The notes under the pieces are model-generated. The model saw nothing but the letters and a program-made list of their open reading frames with translations. It was not told the DNA's origin and did no database searches. Source: Zea mays (taxonomy: Eukaryota; Streptophyta; Magnoliopsida; Poales; Poaceae). From it: 64,000 bases of DNA. The stretch lies in the NCBI RefSeq assembly GCF_902167145.1, contig NC_050099.1, forward strand, positions 241,998,588-242,062,587, given 5' to 3'. Position 1 is the stretch's first letter; every line of letters starts with the position of its first letter. The translations under genes and the position numbers were made by a program. Positions 9,897 to 20,751 of the stretch are shown here, in pieces.

Positions 9897-11858
9897 GTTT
9901 ATGCATCTGGGGGCTCAAGTTGGATCATCGACAGCGGGTGCACAAACCACATGACAGGGGAGAAGAAGATGTTCTCCTCCTATGAGAAAAACCAAGATCC
10001 CCAACGAGCTATCACATTCGGGGATGGAAATCAAGGTTTGGTCAAAGGATTGGGTAAAATTGCTATATCTCCTGACCATTCCATTTCCAATGTTTTTCTT
10101 GTAGATTCTTTAGATTACCACTTGCTTTCAGTTTTGCAACTATGTAAAATGGGTTACAACTGTCTTTTTATAGATATAGGTGTTACTGTCTTTAGAAGAT
10201 GTGATGATTCAATAATATTTAAGGGAGTGTTAGAGGGTCAGCTATACTTAGTAGATTTTGATAGAGCTGGACTCGACACTTGCTTAATTGCTAAGACTAA
10301 CATGGGCTGGCTCTGGCATCGCCGACTAGCACACGTTGGAATGAAGAATCTTCACAAGCTCCTAAAGGGAGAACACATTTTGGGACTAACAAATGTTCAT
10401 TTTGAGAAAGATAGGGTTTGTAGCGCATGTCAGGCAGGGAAGCAAGTTGGTGTTCATCATCCACACAAGAACATTATGACGACTGACAGGCCACTCGAGC
10501 TCCTACACATGGACCTATTCGACCCGATTGCTTACATAAGCATCGACGGGAGTAAGTCCTGTCTAGTTATTGTGGATGACTATTCTCGCTTCACTTGGGT
10601 GTTCTTTTTGCAGGAAAAATCTCATACCCAAGAAACCTTAAAGGGATTCTTGAGACGGGCTCAAAACGAGTTCGGCTCAAGAATCAAGAAGATTAGAAGC
10701 GACAACGGGGCGGAGTTCAAGAACTCTCAAATTGAAGGCTTCCTTGAGGAGGATGGCATCAAGCATGAGTTCTCTTCTCCCTACACGCCACAACAAAATG
10801 GTGTAGTGGAGAGGAAGAATCGAACTATTTTGGACATGGCAAGAACCATGCTTGATGAGTACAAGACTTCGGATCGGTTTTGGGCCGAGGCGGTCAACAC
10901 CGCTTGCTACGCCATCAACCGATTATATCTACACCGAATCCTCAAGAAGACATCATACGAACTCCTAACCGATAAAAAGCCCAATGTTTCATATTTTAAA
11001 GTCTTTGGTAGCAAATGCTTTATTCTTGTTAAAAGAGGTAGAAAATCAAAATTTGCTCCTAAGGCTGTAGAAGGCTTTTTACTAGGATATGATTCAAACA
11101 CAAGGGCATATAGAGTCTTTAACAAGTCCTCTAGACAAGTTGAAGTTTCTTGTGACATTGTGTTTGATGAGACTAACGGCTCTCAAGTAGAGCAAGTTGA
11201 TCTTGATGAGCTAGGTGATGAAGAGGCTCTGTGCGTCGCACTAAGGAACATGTCCATTGGGGATGTGTGTCCTAAGGAATCTGAAGAGCCACCACAAGCA
11301 CAAGATCAACCATCCTCCTCCAAGCAAGCATCTCCACCAACTCTAAATGAGGATGAGGCTCAAAATGATGAAGGAGAAGATCAAGCAAATGAGTCACCTC
11401 AAGATGATGGCAATGATCAAGGGGGAGATGCAAATGATCAAGATAAGGAGGATGAAGAACCAAGACTGCCACACCCAAGAGTCCACCAAGCAATCCAACG
11501 AGATCACCCCGTCGACACCATCCTCGGCGACATTCATAAGGGGGTAACCACTAGATCTTGTGTTGCACATTTTTGTGAGCATTACTCTTTTGTTTCCTCT
11601 ATTGAGCCACACAGGGTAGAGGAAGCACTACAAGATTCGGATTGGGTAGTGGCGATGCAAGAGGAGCTCAACAATTTCACTATGAACGAGGTATGGCATT
11701 TAGTTCCACGTCCTAATCAAAATGTTGTAGGAACCAAGTGGGTCTTCCGCAACAAGCAAGATGAGCATGGTGTGGTGACAAGGAACAAAGCCCGACTTGT
11801 GGCCAAGGGATATTCACAAGTCGAAGGTTTGGATTTTGGTGAAACTATGCACCCGTAG
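9897..11858 (+). pseudogene. Sirevirus pol: protease, integrase and start of RT
   Basis: Opens with the aspartic protease motif WIIDSGCTNHMTG (about 9925-9960). The integrase zinc finger follows (LWHRRLAHVG with CSACQAGK, about 10306-10450), then the integrase core with D in HMDLFD, D in IRSDNGAEFK and E in QQNGVVERKN. An acidic linker (about 11270-11470) leads to the first RT motifs ([23 protein letters not shown]). A one-base deletion near 11846 turns the usual ETYAPVARLES reading into a stop at 11856. The RT palm continues in another frame at 11859. Confidence 0.85.
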
Positions 11859-12639
11859 CTAGGCTTGAGTCAATTCGCATATTACTTGCCTATGCTACTT
11901 ACCATGGCTTTAAGCTCTATCAAATGGACGTGAAAAGTGCCTTCCTAAATGGACCAATCAAAGAAGAGGTCTATGTTGAGCAACCTCCCGGCTTTGAAGA
12001 TAGTGAGTATCCTAACCATGTGTATAAACTCTCTAAGGCGCTTTATGGGCTCAAGCAAGCCCCAAGAGCATGGTATGAATGCCTAAGAGATTTTCTTATC
12101 ACTAATGGATTCAAAGTCGGAAAGGCCGATCCTACTCTATTTACTAAAACCCTTAACAATGATTTGTTTGTATGCCAAATTAATGTTGATGATATTATAT
12201 TTGGCTCTACTAACGAATCTACATGTGAGGAATTTAGTAGGATCATGACACAAAAATTCGAGATGTCAATGATGGGGGAGTTGAAGTACTTCTTAGGATT
12301 TCAAGTGAAGCAACTCCAAGAGGGCACCTTCATTAGCCAAACGAAGTATATTCAAGACATTCTCAACAAGTTTGGGATGAAGGATGCCAAGCCCATCAAG
12401 ACACCCCATGGGAACCAATGGGCATCTCGACCTTGACACGGGAGGTAAATCCGTCGATCAAAAGGTATACCGGTCGATGATAGGTTCCTTACTCTATTTA
12501 TGTGCATCTCGACCGGACATTATGCTTTCCGTATGCATGTGTGCAAGATTCCAAGCCGGCCCTAAGGAAGCTCACCTTACGGCCGTAAAACGAATCTTGA
12601 GATATTTAGTTCATACTCCTAAGTTTGGGCTTTGGTACC
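11859..12639 (+). pseudogene. Sirevirus reverse transcriptase, central part
   Basis: Copia RT motifs [33 protein letters not shown] and LKYFLGFQVKQ are readable up to about 12400; a frameshift there is followed by YRSMIGSLLYLCASRPD. The catalytic motif reads NVDD at about 12180-12195 where YVDD is expected, a Tyr-to-Asn change at the metal-site loop. The segment ends at the solo LTR insertion. Confidence 0.85.
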
Positions 12640-13301
12640 TGTTGTGGACTTGTTCTCAAATGCTAAGAGTTAAGAACAAGGCAACATAAAAAGTGTTAAA
12701 CGTTAAAGTCCTTCGTCCTTCGAAGCATTATCTCCCTTCGGATATAATGGATTCCGGACAAAGGTTATGAAGGACATACCTTCATAAGTACAATAAATGA
12801 TGAAGAAGGATTCATATACAAAATATGGGAAATAACATAAACACTTTAAACATTATTATTAACTTATTTTTATTTGCGTTACTGTATCAACAATAACAAA
12901 TTATAAATGTACCTTCAGCTCGAAGGAAAGCAAGGGTACAAGCGTGACGCGAAAGCGAATGCCAAGTCAGCGTGAACAGTACGGGAATACTGTTCACCTA
13001 TTTATAGGCACGGGTCGCAGCCCATGCAAAATTACATACAGGCCCTTTGCTTTTAACAATAACACTATAGTAATCTATCTGGGTCTAGATAGTCTTTTCC
13101 TCTTTAAGTCGGTTTCCTCTTTTCTGCCATCATGTCGAAGCTCCCTTGCGCACAGCTTCGGCTCTATTCCATCCTTCGTATTCTTTCTGTGCTTCTTCAT
13201 ACCGTGGGTTCTAGTTCAAAGATCCCTGTCCACACATTATACTCCAGAGACATTGTTAAATCATGTTTTTGAGGACCTTCGGAAGCCGAAGACCCCCAAC
13301 A
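12640..13301 (-). mobile_element. solo LTR (662 bp) inside Sirevirus pol
   Basis: A TGTTG...CAACA unit flanked by the perfect duplication gtacc (12635-12639 and 13302-13306). It is related in reverse orientation to 23396-24093, sharing GACGAAGG-rich ends, the acagtacgggaatactgttca region and a TATA box; here the TATA reads on the minus strand (12999-13006), which sets the orientation. No internal retrotransposon sequence, so this is a solo LTR. The family is not identified. Confidence 0.85.
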
Positions 13302-13306
13302 GTACC

Positions 13307-13803
13307 CTCGGGGATCCACGTTTGATTTAATTGGTTATTCGGATGCCGATTGGGCAGGGTGTAAGATTAATAGAAAGAGCACATTGGGGACTTGCCAGTT
13401 CTTGGGAAGATCCTTGGTGTCTTGGGCTTCAAAGAAGCAAAATTCCGTAGCTCTTTCTACCGCCGAAGCCGAGTATATTGTCGCAGGCCATTGTTGCGCA
13501 CAATTACTTTGGATGAGGCAAACCCTTAGGGACTATGGTTACAAATTAACCAAAGTTCCTCTTCTACGTAATAATGAGAGTGCAATCCGCATGGCGGATA
13601 ATCCCGTTGAGCATAGCCGCACTAAACACATAGCCATTCGGTATCATTTCTTAAGGGATCACCAACAAAAGGGAGATATCGAGATTGCATATATTAACAC
13701 TAAGGAACAATTAGCCAATATCTTTACCAAGCCACTAGATGAACAAACTTTTAACAAACTTAGGCACGAGCTAAATATTTTTTATTTTAGGAATTTCTTT
13801 TGA
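13307..13803 (+). pseudogene. Sirevirus RNase H domain
   Basis: Continuation of pol after the solo LTR. The copia RNase H signatures GYSDADWAGCKINRKST, LSTAEAEYIVAGHCC and RTKHIAIRYHFLRDH are present, followed by QLANIFTKPLDEQTF and a stop at 13801-13803. The acidic residues of the active site (D in SDADWAG, E in AEAEY, D near the RMAD motif) are kept, but the domain is separated from RT by the insertion. Confidence 0.85.
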
Positions 13804-14028
13804 TGTCTTGCATACATAGCTCATTAATATACCCTTGATCATATCTCTTTCATGTGCTATGACTAATGTGGTCTCAAGTATATTTCAAACCAAGTCATAG
13901 GTGTATTGAAAGGAAATTGGAGTCTTCGGCGAAGACAAAGGCTTCCACTCCACTCCATAACTCATCCTTCGCCGTCGCTCCGAGCAACTCTCCAACTTTG
14001 GTATAATCTTCACTCATATTTTGTTCGC

Positions 14029-14612
14029 CAAAGGAGGAGAACGTAGTACAAAGGGCTTCTATTTCACTCAAGTATATGTTTTTGGCGATTCATGCCAAAG
14101 GGGGAGAAAGTATTAGCCCAAAGCAAAAGGACCGCACCACCACCCATTTTCAAAAGGTTTTAAAATGATGAAGTTTTCAATTGACATATTATTATATTCA
14201 AAAGAGGGAGAAAGTAGCACTTTAAAAAATGGTATCTTAAAACCCTCTTGAAACACTAAGAGGAGGATTTTATTAAGGGGGAGTTTTGTTTAGTCAAAGG
14301 AAAAGCATTTGAAACAGGGGGAGAAAATTTCAAATCTTGAAAATGCTTCTCAAAATCTTATTCATTACCTTTGACTATTTGCAAAAGGACTTTGAAAAGA
14401 ATTTACAAAAGAATTTGCAAAAACAAAACATATGGTGCAAGCGTGGTCCAAAATGTAAAATATAAAGAAACAATCCATGCATATCTTATGAGAATTTATA
14501 TTGGCTCAATTCTAAGTAACATTTGCACTTACAATTATGCAAACTAGTTCAATTATGCACTTCTATATTTGCTTTGGTTTGTGTTGGCATCAATCACCAA
14601 AAAGGGGGAGAT
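14029..14612 (+). other. multiple polypurine tracts upstream of the Sirevirus LTR
   Basis: Polypurine tracts of the form aaagggggagaaag occur at about 14029, 14097-14110, 14201-14214, 14275-14283 and 14312-14327, with a final aaaaagggggaga at 14598-14610 immediately before the LTR. A cluster of PPTs before the 3' LTR is a recognised Sirevirus trait; only the last is positioned to prime plus-strand synthesis of this LTR. Confidence 0.7.
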
Positions 14613-15809
14613 TGAAAGGGAATTAGGCTTACACCTTTTTCCTAATTGATTTTGGTGGTTGAATTGCCCAACACAAATAATTGGACTAACTAGTTTGCTC
14701 TAGTATATAAGTTCTACAGGTGCCAAAGGTTCACAATAAACCAATAAAAAGACCAAGAAAGGGTTCAAACAAAGAGAGCAAAAGACAACCCAAAGGCACC
14801 CTGGTCTGGCGCACCGGACTGTCCGGAGTGCCACCGGACAGTGTCCGGTGCACCAGGGCACTCAAGGTTGAACTCTTCACCTTCGGGAAATTCAGAGGGC
14901 GCTCCGCTATAATTCACCGGACTGTCCGGTGAGTCACCGGACAGTGTCCGGTGTGCCAGCGGAGCAACGGCTACTTCGCGCGCAACGGTCGTCTGCAACC
15001 GCATTCGATGCGCTACAGTGCGCGCCAAAGTCAGAGCACGCGCAGTTGGCGCACCGGACAGTCTACAGGACCTGTCTGGTGCACCACCGGACAGCCCAGA
15101 GGCCCCACAAGTCAGATCTCCAACGGTCGAACCCCAACGGTCTGCTGACGTGGCTGGCGCACCGGACAGTGTCCGGTGGCGCACCGGACTGTCTAGTGCG
15201 CCATGCGACAGCACACTTCCAACGACCATTTTTGGTGGTTGGGGCTATAAATACCCAACCACCCCACATTCAATGGCATCCAAGTTTCTACACTTCTACA
15301 CCTTACAAGAGCTATAGCACTCATTACAAGACACACCAAAGAGATCAAATCATCTCCCAACTCCACACAAAGCTTTAGTGATTAGAGAGAGAGATTTGTT
15401 GTGTTCATTTGAGCTCTTGCGCTTGGATTGCTTCTTTTCTTTCTCATTCTTCTTGTGACAAACTCAATTGTAACCGAGGCAAGAGACACCAATTGTGTGG
15501 TGGTCCTTGCGGGGACTTGTTTCCCTGTTTGATTGAGAAGAGAAGCTCACTCGGTCCGAGTGACCGTTTGAGAGAGGGAAAGGGTTGAAAGAAACCCGGT
15601 CTTTGTGACCACCTCAACGGGGAGTAGGTTGCAAGAATTGAACCTTGGTGAAACAAATCATCGTGTCTCGCTCTTTATTTGCTCACGATTTGTTTTGCAC
15701 CCTCTCTCTCGGACTCGTTTATATTTCTAACGCTAACCCGGCTTGTAGTTGTGCTTAAGTTTGTAAATTTCAGATTCGCCCTATTCAGCCCCCCTCTAGG
15801 CTACTTTCA
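14613..15809 (+). repeat. Sirevirus second LTR
   Basis: 1,197 bp, TGAAAGGGAATTAGG to CTACTTTCA, TATA at 15246-15253. It is directly preceded by a PPT, so it is the proper 3' LTR of the internal region. It is followed by atact and not by the gtaag duplication that flanks the outer ends. Confidence 0.9.
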
Positions 15810-16524
15810 ATACTCCAGCAGTGATCCAATCTCTCAATAATGTCATTTCTTGACTTGCATTTACATTCACCCAATCTGACACATCGTAATTAGCTTGGCC
15901 ACGTGAACTACTCCCTGATCCTCCTATGTGGCCTCGGTCCAACAAATAGTTATGCAAAGCAAAACAAGCAATTATAATCTTAGCTTGCATGCTTCTTTCA
16001 TAAAATGAGAGTCCTTATACCACATGCCACCTTGATTTGAGTAGTCCAAAAGCCCGTTCAACTACATTTTGTAGACTCGAGTGGTGGAAATTAAACTTTT
16101 CCTGCACACTCTCTACTCCTGTTTGATTAAAATCTTCTAAGTGATGTCTCTGATTCCGATATGGTGGCAAGTAGCCTTTGCGAATTGAGTAACCAGCATC
16201 CACTACATAATACCTCCATGTACACAAACAAATAAAGTCAGAAAAAGATTTACTAGATTGTAATGCATGAATACAATGTATGCAATGGCGCCAACATAAT
16301 ATGCATGCCACCATACCTGCTGGTGGGTGTGGATAGTTCACTTCTCCCATACAACTCCTGAGCACTGTCATATCATGGCAAGAACCAGGCAACCCAGCAC
16401 CTACAAAAGTGAACCGCATATCCATGTCCACTATAGCTAATACATTGTAGCTAGGCCACCCTTTCTATTTATGTGTTCAAGCCTCGACTCATGACATACG
16501 TGAGCTGGAATGTGTGTGCACCGG
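15810..16524 (-). pseudogene. PIF/Harbinger-type transposase fragment between two Sirevirus LTRs
   Basis: Minus-strand reading gives the central and C-terminal part of a HARBI1-like DDE transposase: GLPGSCHDMTVLRSCMGE (second catalytic Asp), a probable small intron (about 16215-16315), YYVVDAGYSIRKGYLPPYRN, VVERAFGLLKSRWHVV (catalytic Glu) and IIACFALHNYLLDRG. Stops interrupt it near 16013 and 15796. The start of the protein and any terminal inverted repeats are missing, so this is captured or flanking DNA and not an intact transposon. It differs clearly from the transposase at 27289. Confidence 0.75.
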
Positions 16525-17272
16525 ACAGTTGGCGCACCGGACAGTCTACAGGACCTGTCCGGTGCACCACCGGACAGCCCAGAGGCCCCACAAGTCAGAG
16601 CTCCAACGGTCGAACCTCAATGGTCTACTGACGTGGCTGGTGCACCGGACTGTCCGGTGCGCCATGCGACAGCAGCCTTCCAACAGCCATTTTTGGTGGT
16701 TGGGGCTATAAATACCCCAACCACCCCACATTCAATGGCATCCAAGTTTCTACACTTCTACACCTTACAAGAGCTATAGCATTCAATACAAGACACACCA
16801 AAGAGATCAAATCCTCTCCCAACTCCACACAAAGCTTTAGTGATTAGAGAGAGAGATTTGTTGTGTTCATTTGAGCTCTTGCGCTTGGATCGCTTCTTTT
16901 CTTTCTCATTCTTTCTTGTGATCATCTCAATTGTAACCGAGGCAAGAGACACCAATTGTGTGGTGGTCCTTGCGGGGACTTGTTGTCCCGTTTGATTGAT
17001 AAGAGAAGCTCACTCGGTCCGAGTGACCGTTTGAGAGAGGGAAAGGGTTGAAAGAGACCCGGTCTTTGTGACCACCTCAACGGGGAGTAGGTTTGCAAGA
17101 ACCGAACCTCGGTAAAACAAATCATCGTGTCTCGCTCTTTATTTGCTCACGATTTGTTTTGCGCCCTCTCTCTCGGACTCGTTTATACTTCTAATGCTGA
17201 CCCGGCTTATAGTTGTGCTTAAGTTTGTAAATTTCAGATTCACCCTATTCACCCCCCTCTAGGCGACTTTCA
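16525..17272 (+). repeat. Sirevirus third LTR, 5'-truncated
   Basis: Matches LTR positions from about cagttggcgcaccggacag to the end (CTAGGCGACTTTCA); roughly the first 450 bp are missing. TATA at 16707-16714. It ends at the gtaag duplication, so it is the true right end of the insertion. Confidence 0.9.
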
Positions 17273-18190
17273 GTAAGCGTTGGCGAAGTTCGCTGAGAAC
17301 CGCGCAGAGCTCTTCCCAAGAGTAGATCGATCCTGGGGTGAGGTTCATTAGCCAGGTCCGGGCTGGCCCAGACAAGGCTACATGGAAGTATGTTGCCATT
17401 ACGGCGGTGTCTCCACCTGCTGTCGTAATAGCGGTGACGTACACCTGCAAGAATTCCGACGGATTTGACATACCGTCGTACTTTTCCGACAGGTGTGCCC
17501 AGAACTTGGATGGCCAAGTCATCGCGTGGAGATGATCCGGCAGTGCAGCGCAGCCCACGCCGGCCAACGGGACACCCGCCTGGATCCGAGCACCCATTGG
17601 AGTCTGCGGTGCAGCCGCAGCGAAGTCATAGTCGAGGTTGCGACCCTCGACATTTTGTCGGCACTGACGCGCCCTCTCCAGGGAGACGCGGGCATATTCG
17701 CTCGCACGCCTGCGGTTGAGTTCTGCCCGCAGGTCATTAGACCTCTCAGAGAGGCTGGAGCGTCCTCTCCCGCATGCCTGCGGTTGAGCTCCGCCCGCAG
17801 GTCCTCAGTCGGTGCGGCCCTCACCGAGGGTGAGCGCACTGATGCCGACGCCTCATGTTGACGCCGAGATGACCGAGGCCTAGGCCTAGCTGAGCCAGAG
17901 TGTGCCATGCCGAGCAGACGGTCGACATCGTCACGCCACTTCTTCATGGCCTCTAGCGAGGCCGTGGAGCTAGGAGGGTGGCGTAGCAACTCCCTGGTCG
18001 CAGACAGCGCCCCAGGCGCAGCCCTTGACGCCCTGGACGTTTGCACGGGAGTGTGCTGCCGCGCAGAGTGCACAACAGCAGCTACACCAAGCGCAGGGCG
18101 GTTGGTGGCCCGAGGTGTGGAAGATACAGCCTCTTCCTCCACCATGAAGTCCTCGGGCATGAAATCATGGTGCTCGACGATGTGGACCAT
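17273..18190 (-). pseudogene. gypsy gag, N-terminal half
   Basis: Minus-strand frame from 18190. An N-terminal region of low complexity (MVHIVEHHDFMPEDFMVEEE) runs to about 17660. After a frame change comes the Gag core, with ALPDHLHAMTWPSKFWAHLS, YDGMSNPSEFLQVYVTAI and TAGGDTAVMATYFHVALSG, then ARTWLMNLTPGSIYSWEELC, reaching the Sirevirus insertion. It resumes at 5984. A duplicated stretch (about 17700-17810, ctgcggttgag twice) lies in the N-terminal part. Plus-strand frames here are shadows. Confidence 0.8.
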
Positions 18191-18244
18191 GGTGTCGAGC
18201 AGAACAACAACCTAAAGCCTAAGGCCCCTACCTAGAGCGCCAAA
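18191..18244 (-). other. gypsy leader and primer-binding site
   Basis: Short leader between gag and the 5' LTR. Minus strand reads TTTGGCGCTCTAGGTAGGGG immediately after the LTR, the position and general form of a tRNA primer site (TGGCGCC-like). Confidence 0.5.
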
Positions 18245-19424
18245 TGGCGAAGAGGAAATTCTCCGACCGAGTGGCGGAACGCACCCGCCCTAAATCCTAA
18301 GATGAGGAGGGGCCTAAGTGTTTTGCCTGCTAGATGGAATCAGGAAGAACACAAGAACACACAAGGGTTTAGAGTGGTTCAGGCCGCCGGAGCATAATAC
18401 CCTACTCCACTGTGTGTTGTATTGAGCTTGAGAGCTTGTAAGTTTGAGAGTCTAAGTTGGGTCTGCCTTGTAACGCTGTGTGCCCTCCCATTTATAGCTC
18501 AAGGGGGGCACGTACAAGGATACTGAGCCCCGACATGTGGGCCCAGGGGCAAAATGGAGGGAATACACTATAGAAGTTTCTCATGCGAGCAACGCTTGGG
18601 AAATCTCTAGGCTCCGTAATGTCCGTAGCCCACACGATATTGATATGTCGCGGCTGCTTCCTCGGTAACGCGCGAGTGATGATGAGCATAGTGTACGCCG
18701 CAGCACGAGCGTACTGCCTGCCAACGGAATGGACAGGCACGTCGCCTGCAAGATGGCATGGTCGCCATCCGTCAGCGGAGTGGACAGGGCACATTAAATG
18801 CTGAAGCGGCACATCGCCTGTCAGAGGAGTGGACGGGGCTCATTAAATGCTGAGGCGACACATCACCTGCCAGTGGAATGGACAGGCGGCGCGCCTTATC
18901 CGTAATAAATGCAGAGGCCGCGCGGCCCAGAGACCTTACGTCAGGCTCCGCCCGCTGGCTTACGTCACGGGTAGTAGGCCACGTGGCAGCATCAGGGCTC
19001 TGCCTGAGCGGGGAGCAGGGGCGTACACGGTATGGTCCAGACACGTGTTGGCTCCGGACCCCCGCCTGGCCTTGATTAAGGCCTGGGTATTCTTTGTCCC
19101 GGAATCCCGGGGCCCTACTGTGAGTGGCCTGGACCCCACACAGAGGGGGTCCAGAATCCATCCTAGGGGTCCGGTTTGCACCTGTGGAGGTCATGGACCT
19201 TACCCTGAGGTCTGGTCTGTATACACAGGGGTCCAGCACTTTTCCATGGGGGTCCGGACCCACTCTTGACACCTTGGGGATATTGTCTTCTCTGGCCACG
19301 TGGCGGCCCCGGAGCCATCCACGTGGTGGGGTCTGGTGCTGTTCACCACGCAACTAGAGATAGTCGCATGGGCACCGCGTCTTTATGTTGTAGTAAGGGG
19401 TACCCCTATTTCAGGGTACCGACA
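18245..19424 (-). repeat. gypsy 5' LTR
   Basis: 1,180 bp. Minus strand starts TGTCGGTACCCTGAAATAG at 19424 and ends CTTCGCCA at 18245. A TATAAATG box reads on the minus strand at 18489-18496. It retains the segment missing from the 3' LTR. Right flank ggcga is the target duplication. Confidence 0.9.
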
Positions 19425-19429
19425 GGCGA

Positions 19430-20703
19430 CCTCATCCGAATCATATGCTTCATCTCCCACGGATGGTACCTGCGCTCCAAATTCAACGATGTCCCAAATA
19501 CTAGCATGGAGTGAGGTTAGATGATGCCTCATTTTATCACTCCACATAGAATAATCTTCACCGTAAAAAAACTAGTGGTTTGCCTAATGGGACGGAAAGT
19601 AAAGGAGTGTGTTTTGAAATGCGAGGGTAGCATAGGGGGATCTTACTAAGCTTCTTGCGCTCATGGCGCTTAGAAGTGACTAGGGCTGGACGAAATACTC
19701 GTGGTTCGATAAATCGCTCGACTCAGGTCGTTAGTAGCTCGGCTCGACTCGGCTTGTTTTAATTTTGTAACGAGCCAAGCTAGTATTCTAGCTCAGTTCT
19801 CTAATGAGCCAGCTCAGGTTAGCTCGTGAGCTAGCTCGCGAGCCAAATGAGCCAAGCCACAACAAAAATTTGTCTAGTCATTGGTGTCGTCTCAACTCTC
19901 ATAGTCTTGTTTTCTCGTAGTTATGATATGTGATATGGACATGCGTGGATGTGCCATGTGCTTAAATATTTACATTATTGCATGGCTACATACCTACATT
20001 ACATATTTAATATTTGATTATTAGTTATGGTTTTGTGAACTTTGTTTCTAGATGTTAGTGTTGTGCAATGAAATGTTACATGTTTGTGGAATGGATGATG
20101 AATTGCTTTATAATGATGCTTATTGCTATCTTATTATAATAAGGGTTTGTAAATCTGTAAGTTAATATATATTTGGTTATTTAATTTAATATTAAAAGTT
20201 AGAAGTTGGAACGAAGATATGATAATAATATTATAAATTTTTTGGGTTTGTAGTGTTAAAAACTTAAAATATGATTTTTTTCAGTTATATATATATTTAT
20301 GTACATAGATCTTTGTATTTAGTTGTGTGGCTCACGAGCCTAACAAGCTGGCTCGAGCTTCCTAACGAGTCGAGCCAGATATTTAGCTCGTTAATATAAC
20401 GAGCCGAGCCGAGCTGGCTTGTTACAGTAACGAGCCATAACGAGCCGAGCCCTAATGAGTCGAGCTAGCTCGATATCCACCCCTAGAAGTGATGGACGGA
20501 GCGTCGGAGCCGGAGGTGGAGGGCGACGAAGAGTCGGTCTCGTAGTAGACCACTTTCTTCATCTTCTTCTTCTTGTCGCCACTTCGATGCGACTTGACAC
20601 GGGGAGGTGATTCCTCCCTTCCTTTGGTGTCGGACTCCTTCGATGGAGCCTTCCCGTGGCTTGTGGTCATTTCCATCTCCCTCTTGGCGGATCCTCCCGA
20701 CAT
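19430..20703 (-). pseudogene. Sirevirus gag N-terminal part, split by a hAT-like element
   Basis: Minus-strand start ATGTCGGGAGGATCC at 20703, 48 bp inside the 5' LTR. It reads MSGGSAKREMEMTTSHGKAP and GDKKKKMKKVVYYETDSSS, is cut by the element at 19680-20484, then continues with KRHERKKLSKIPL and a degenerate stretch with several stops to the gypsy insertion at 19429. It pairs with 1-1260 to make one gag. Confidence 0.8.
19680..20484. mobile_element. non-autonomous hAT-like element (805 bp)
   Basis: Flanked by the 8-bp direct repeat agaagtga (19672-19679 and 20485-20492), the hAT duplication length. The ends are short imperfect inverted repeats, tagggctgga on the left and tccacccct on the right. 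Subterminal regions carry many ctcg/gagc units (gagccgagccgagctggc near 20400; ctcggctcgactcggc near 19740); the centre is AT-rich with no coding capacity. Exact end could shift by one base. Confidence 0.8.
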
Positions 20704-20751
20704 CACTTCGAGTTGTTAGACTCTAATCAAGTACCGGGCTCCGATACCAAT

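Larger units (their letters stand above)
5990..17272 (+). mobile_element. Sirevirus (Ty1-copia, Opie/Ji-like) insertion with three LTRs
   Basis: An 11,283-bp plus-strand insertion in the gypsy gag. The outer ends are TGAAAG and CTTTCA, flanked by the perfect duplication gtaag (5985-5989 and 17273-17277). Order: LTR 5990-7206, PBS, gag, pol, several polypurine tracts, LTR 14613-15809, a PIF/Harbinger transposase piece, and a 5'-truncated LTR ending at 17272. The coding region has stops, frameshifts and an internal solo LTR, so it is dead. The first and third LTRs share variants not found in the second (for example gtgatcatctcaattg versus gtgacaaactcaattg), which points to a chimeric origin. 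Confidence 0.85.
1261..19424 (-). mobile_element. Ty3-gypsy element, pol-deleted, carrying a KNOX gene fragment
   Basis: A minus-strand LTR retrotransposon bounded by LTRs at 1261-2255 and 18245-19424 and by the 5-bp duplication ggcga (1256-1260 and 19425-19429), inserted in Sirevirus gag. Reading 5' to 3' on the minus strand: 5' LTR; a PBS-like TTGGCGCTCTAGG right inside it; gag (18190-17273, resuming at 5984 after the Sirevirus insertion); a junction near 5291 that fuses the gag end to the integrase end with protease, RT, RNase H and the integrase core missing; a spacer with a 155-bp tandem repeat; a KNOX fragment; an antisense ORF; a G-rich PPT and the 3' LTR. It cannot be autonomous. About 11.3 kb of its span is the Sirevirus. 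Confidence 0.85.

Noticed and set aside
15796..16431. Functional HARBI1-like gene
   Set aside because: N-terminus absent, stops present, and it is sandwiched between retrotransposon LTRs.
17465..18235. Plus-strand open frames of 65-122 codons
   Set aside because: Shadows of gypsy gag on the minus strand.
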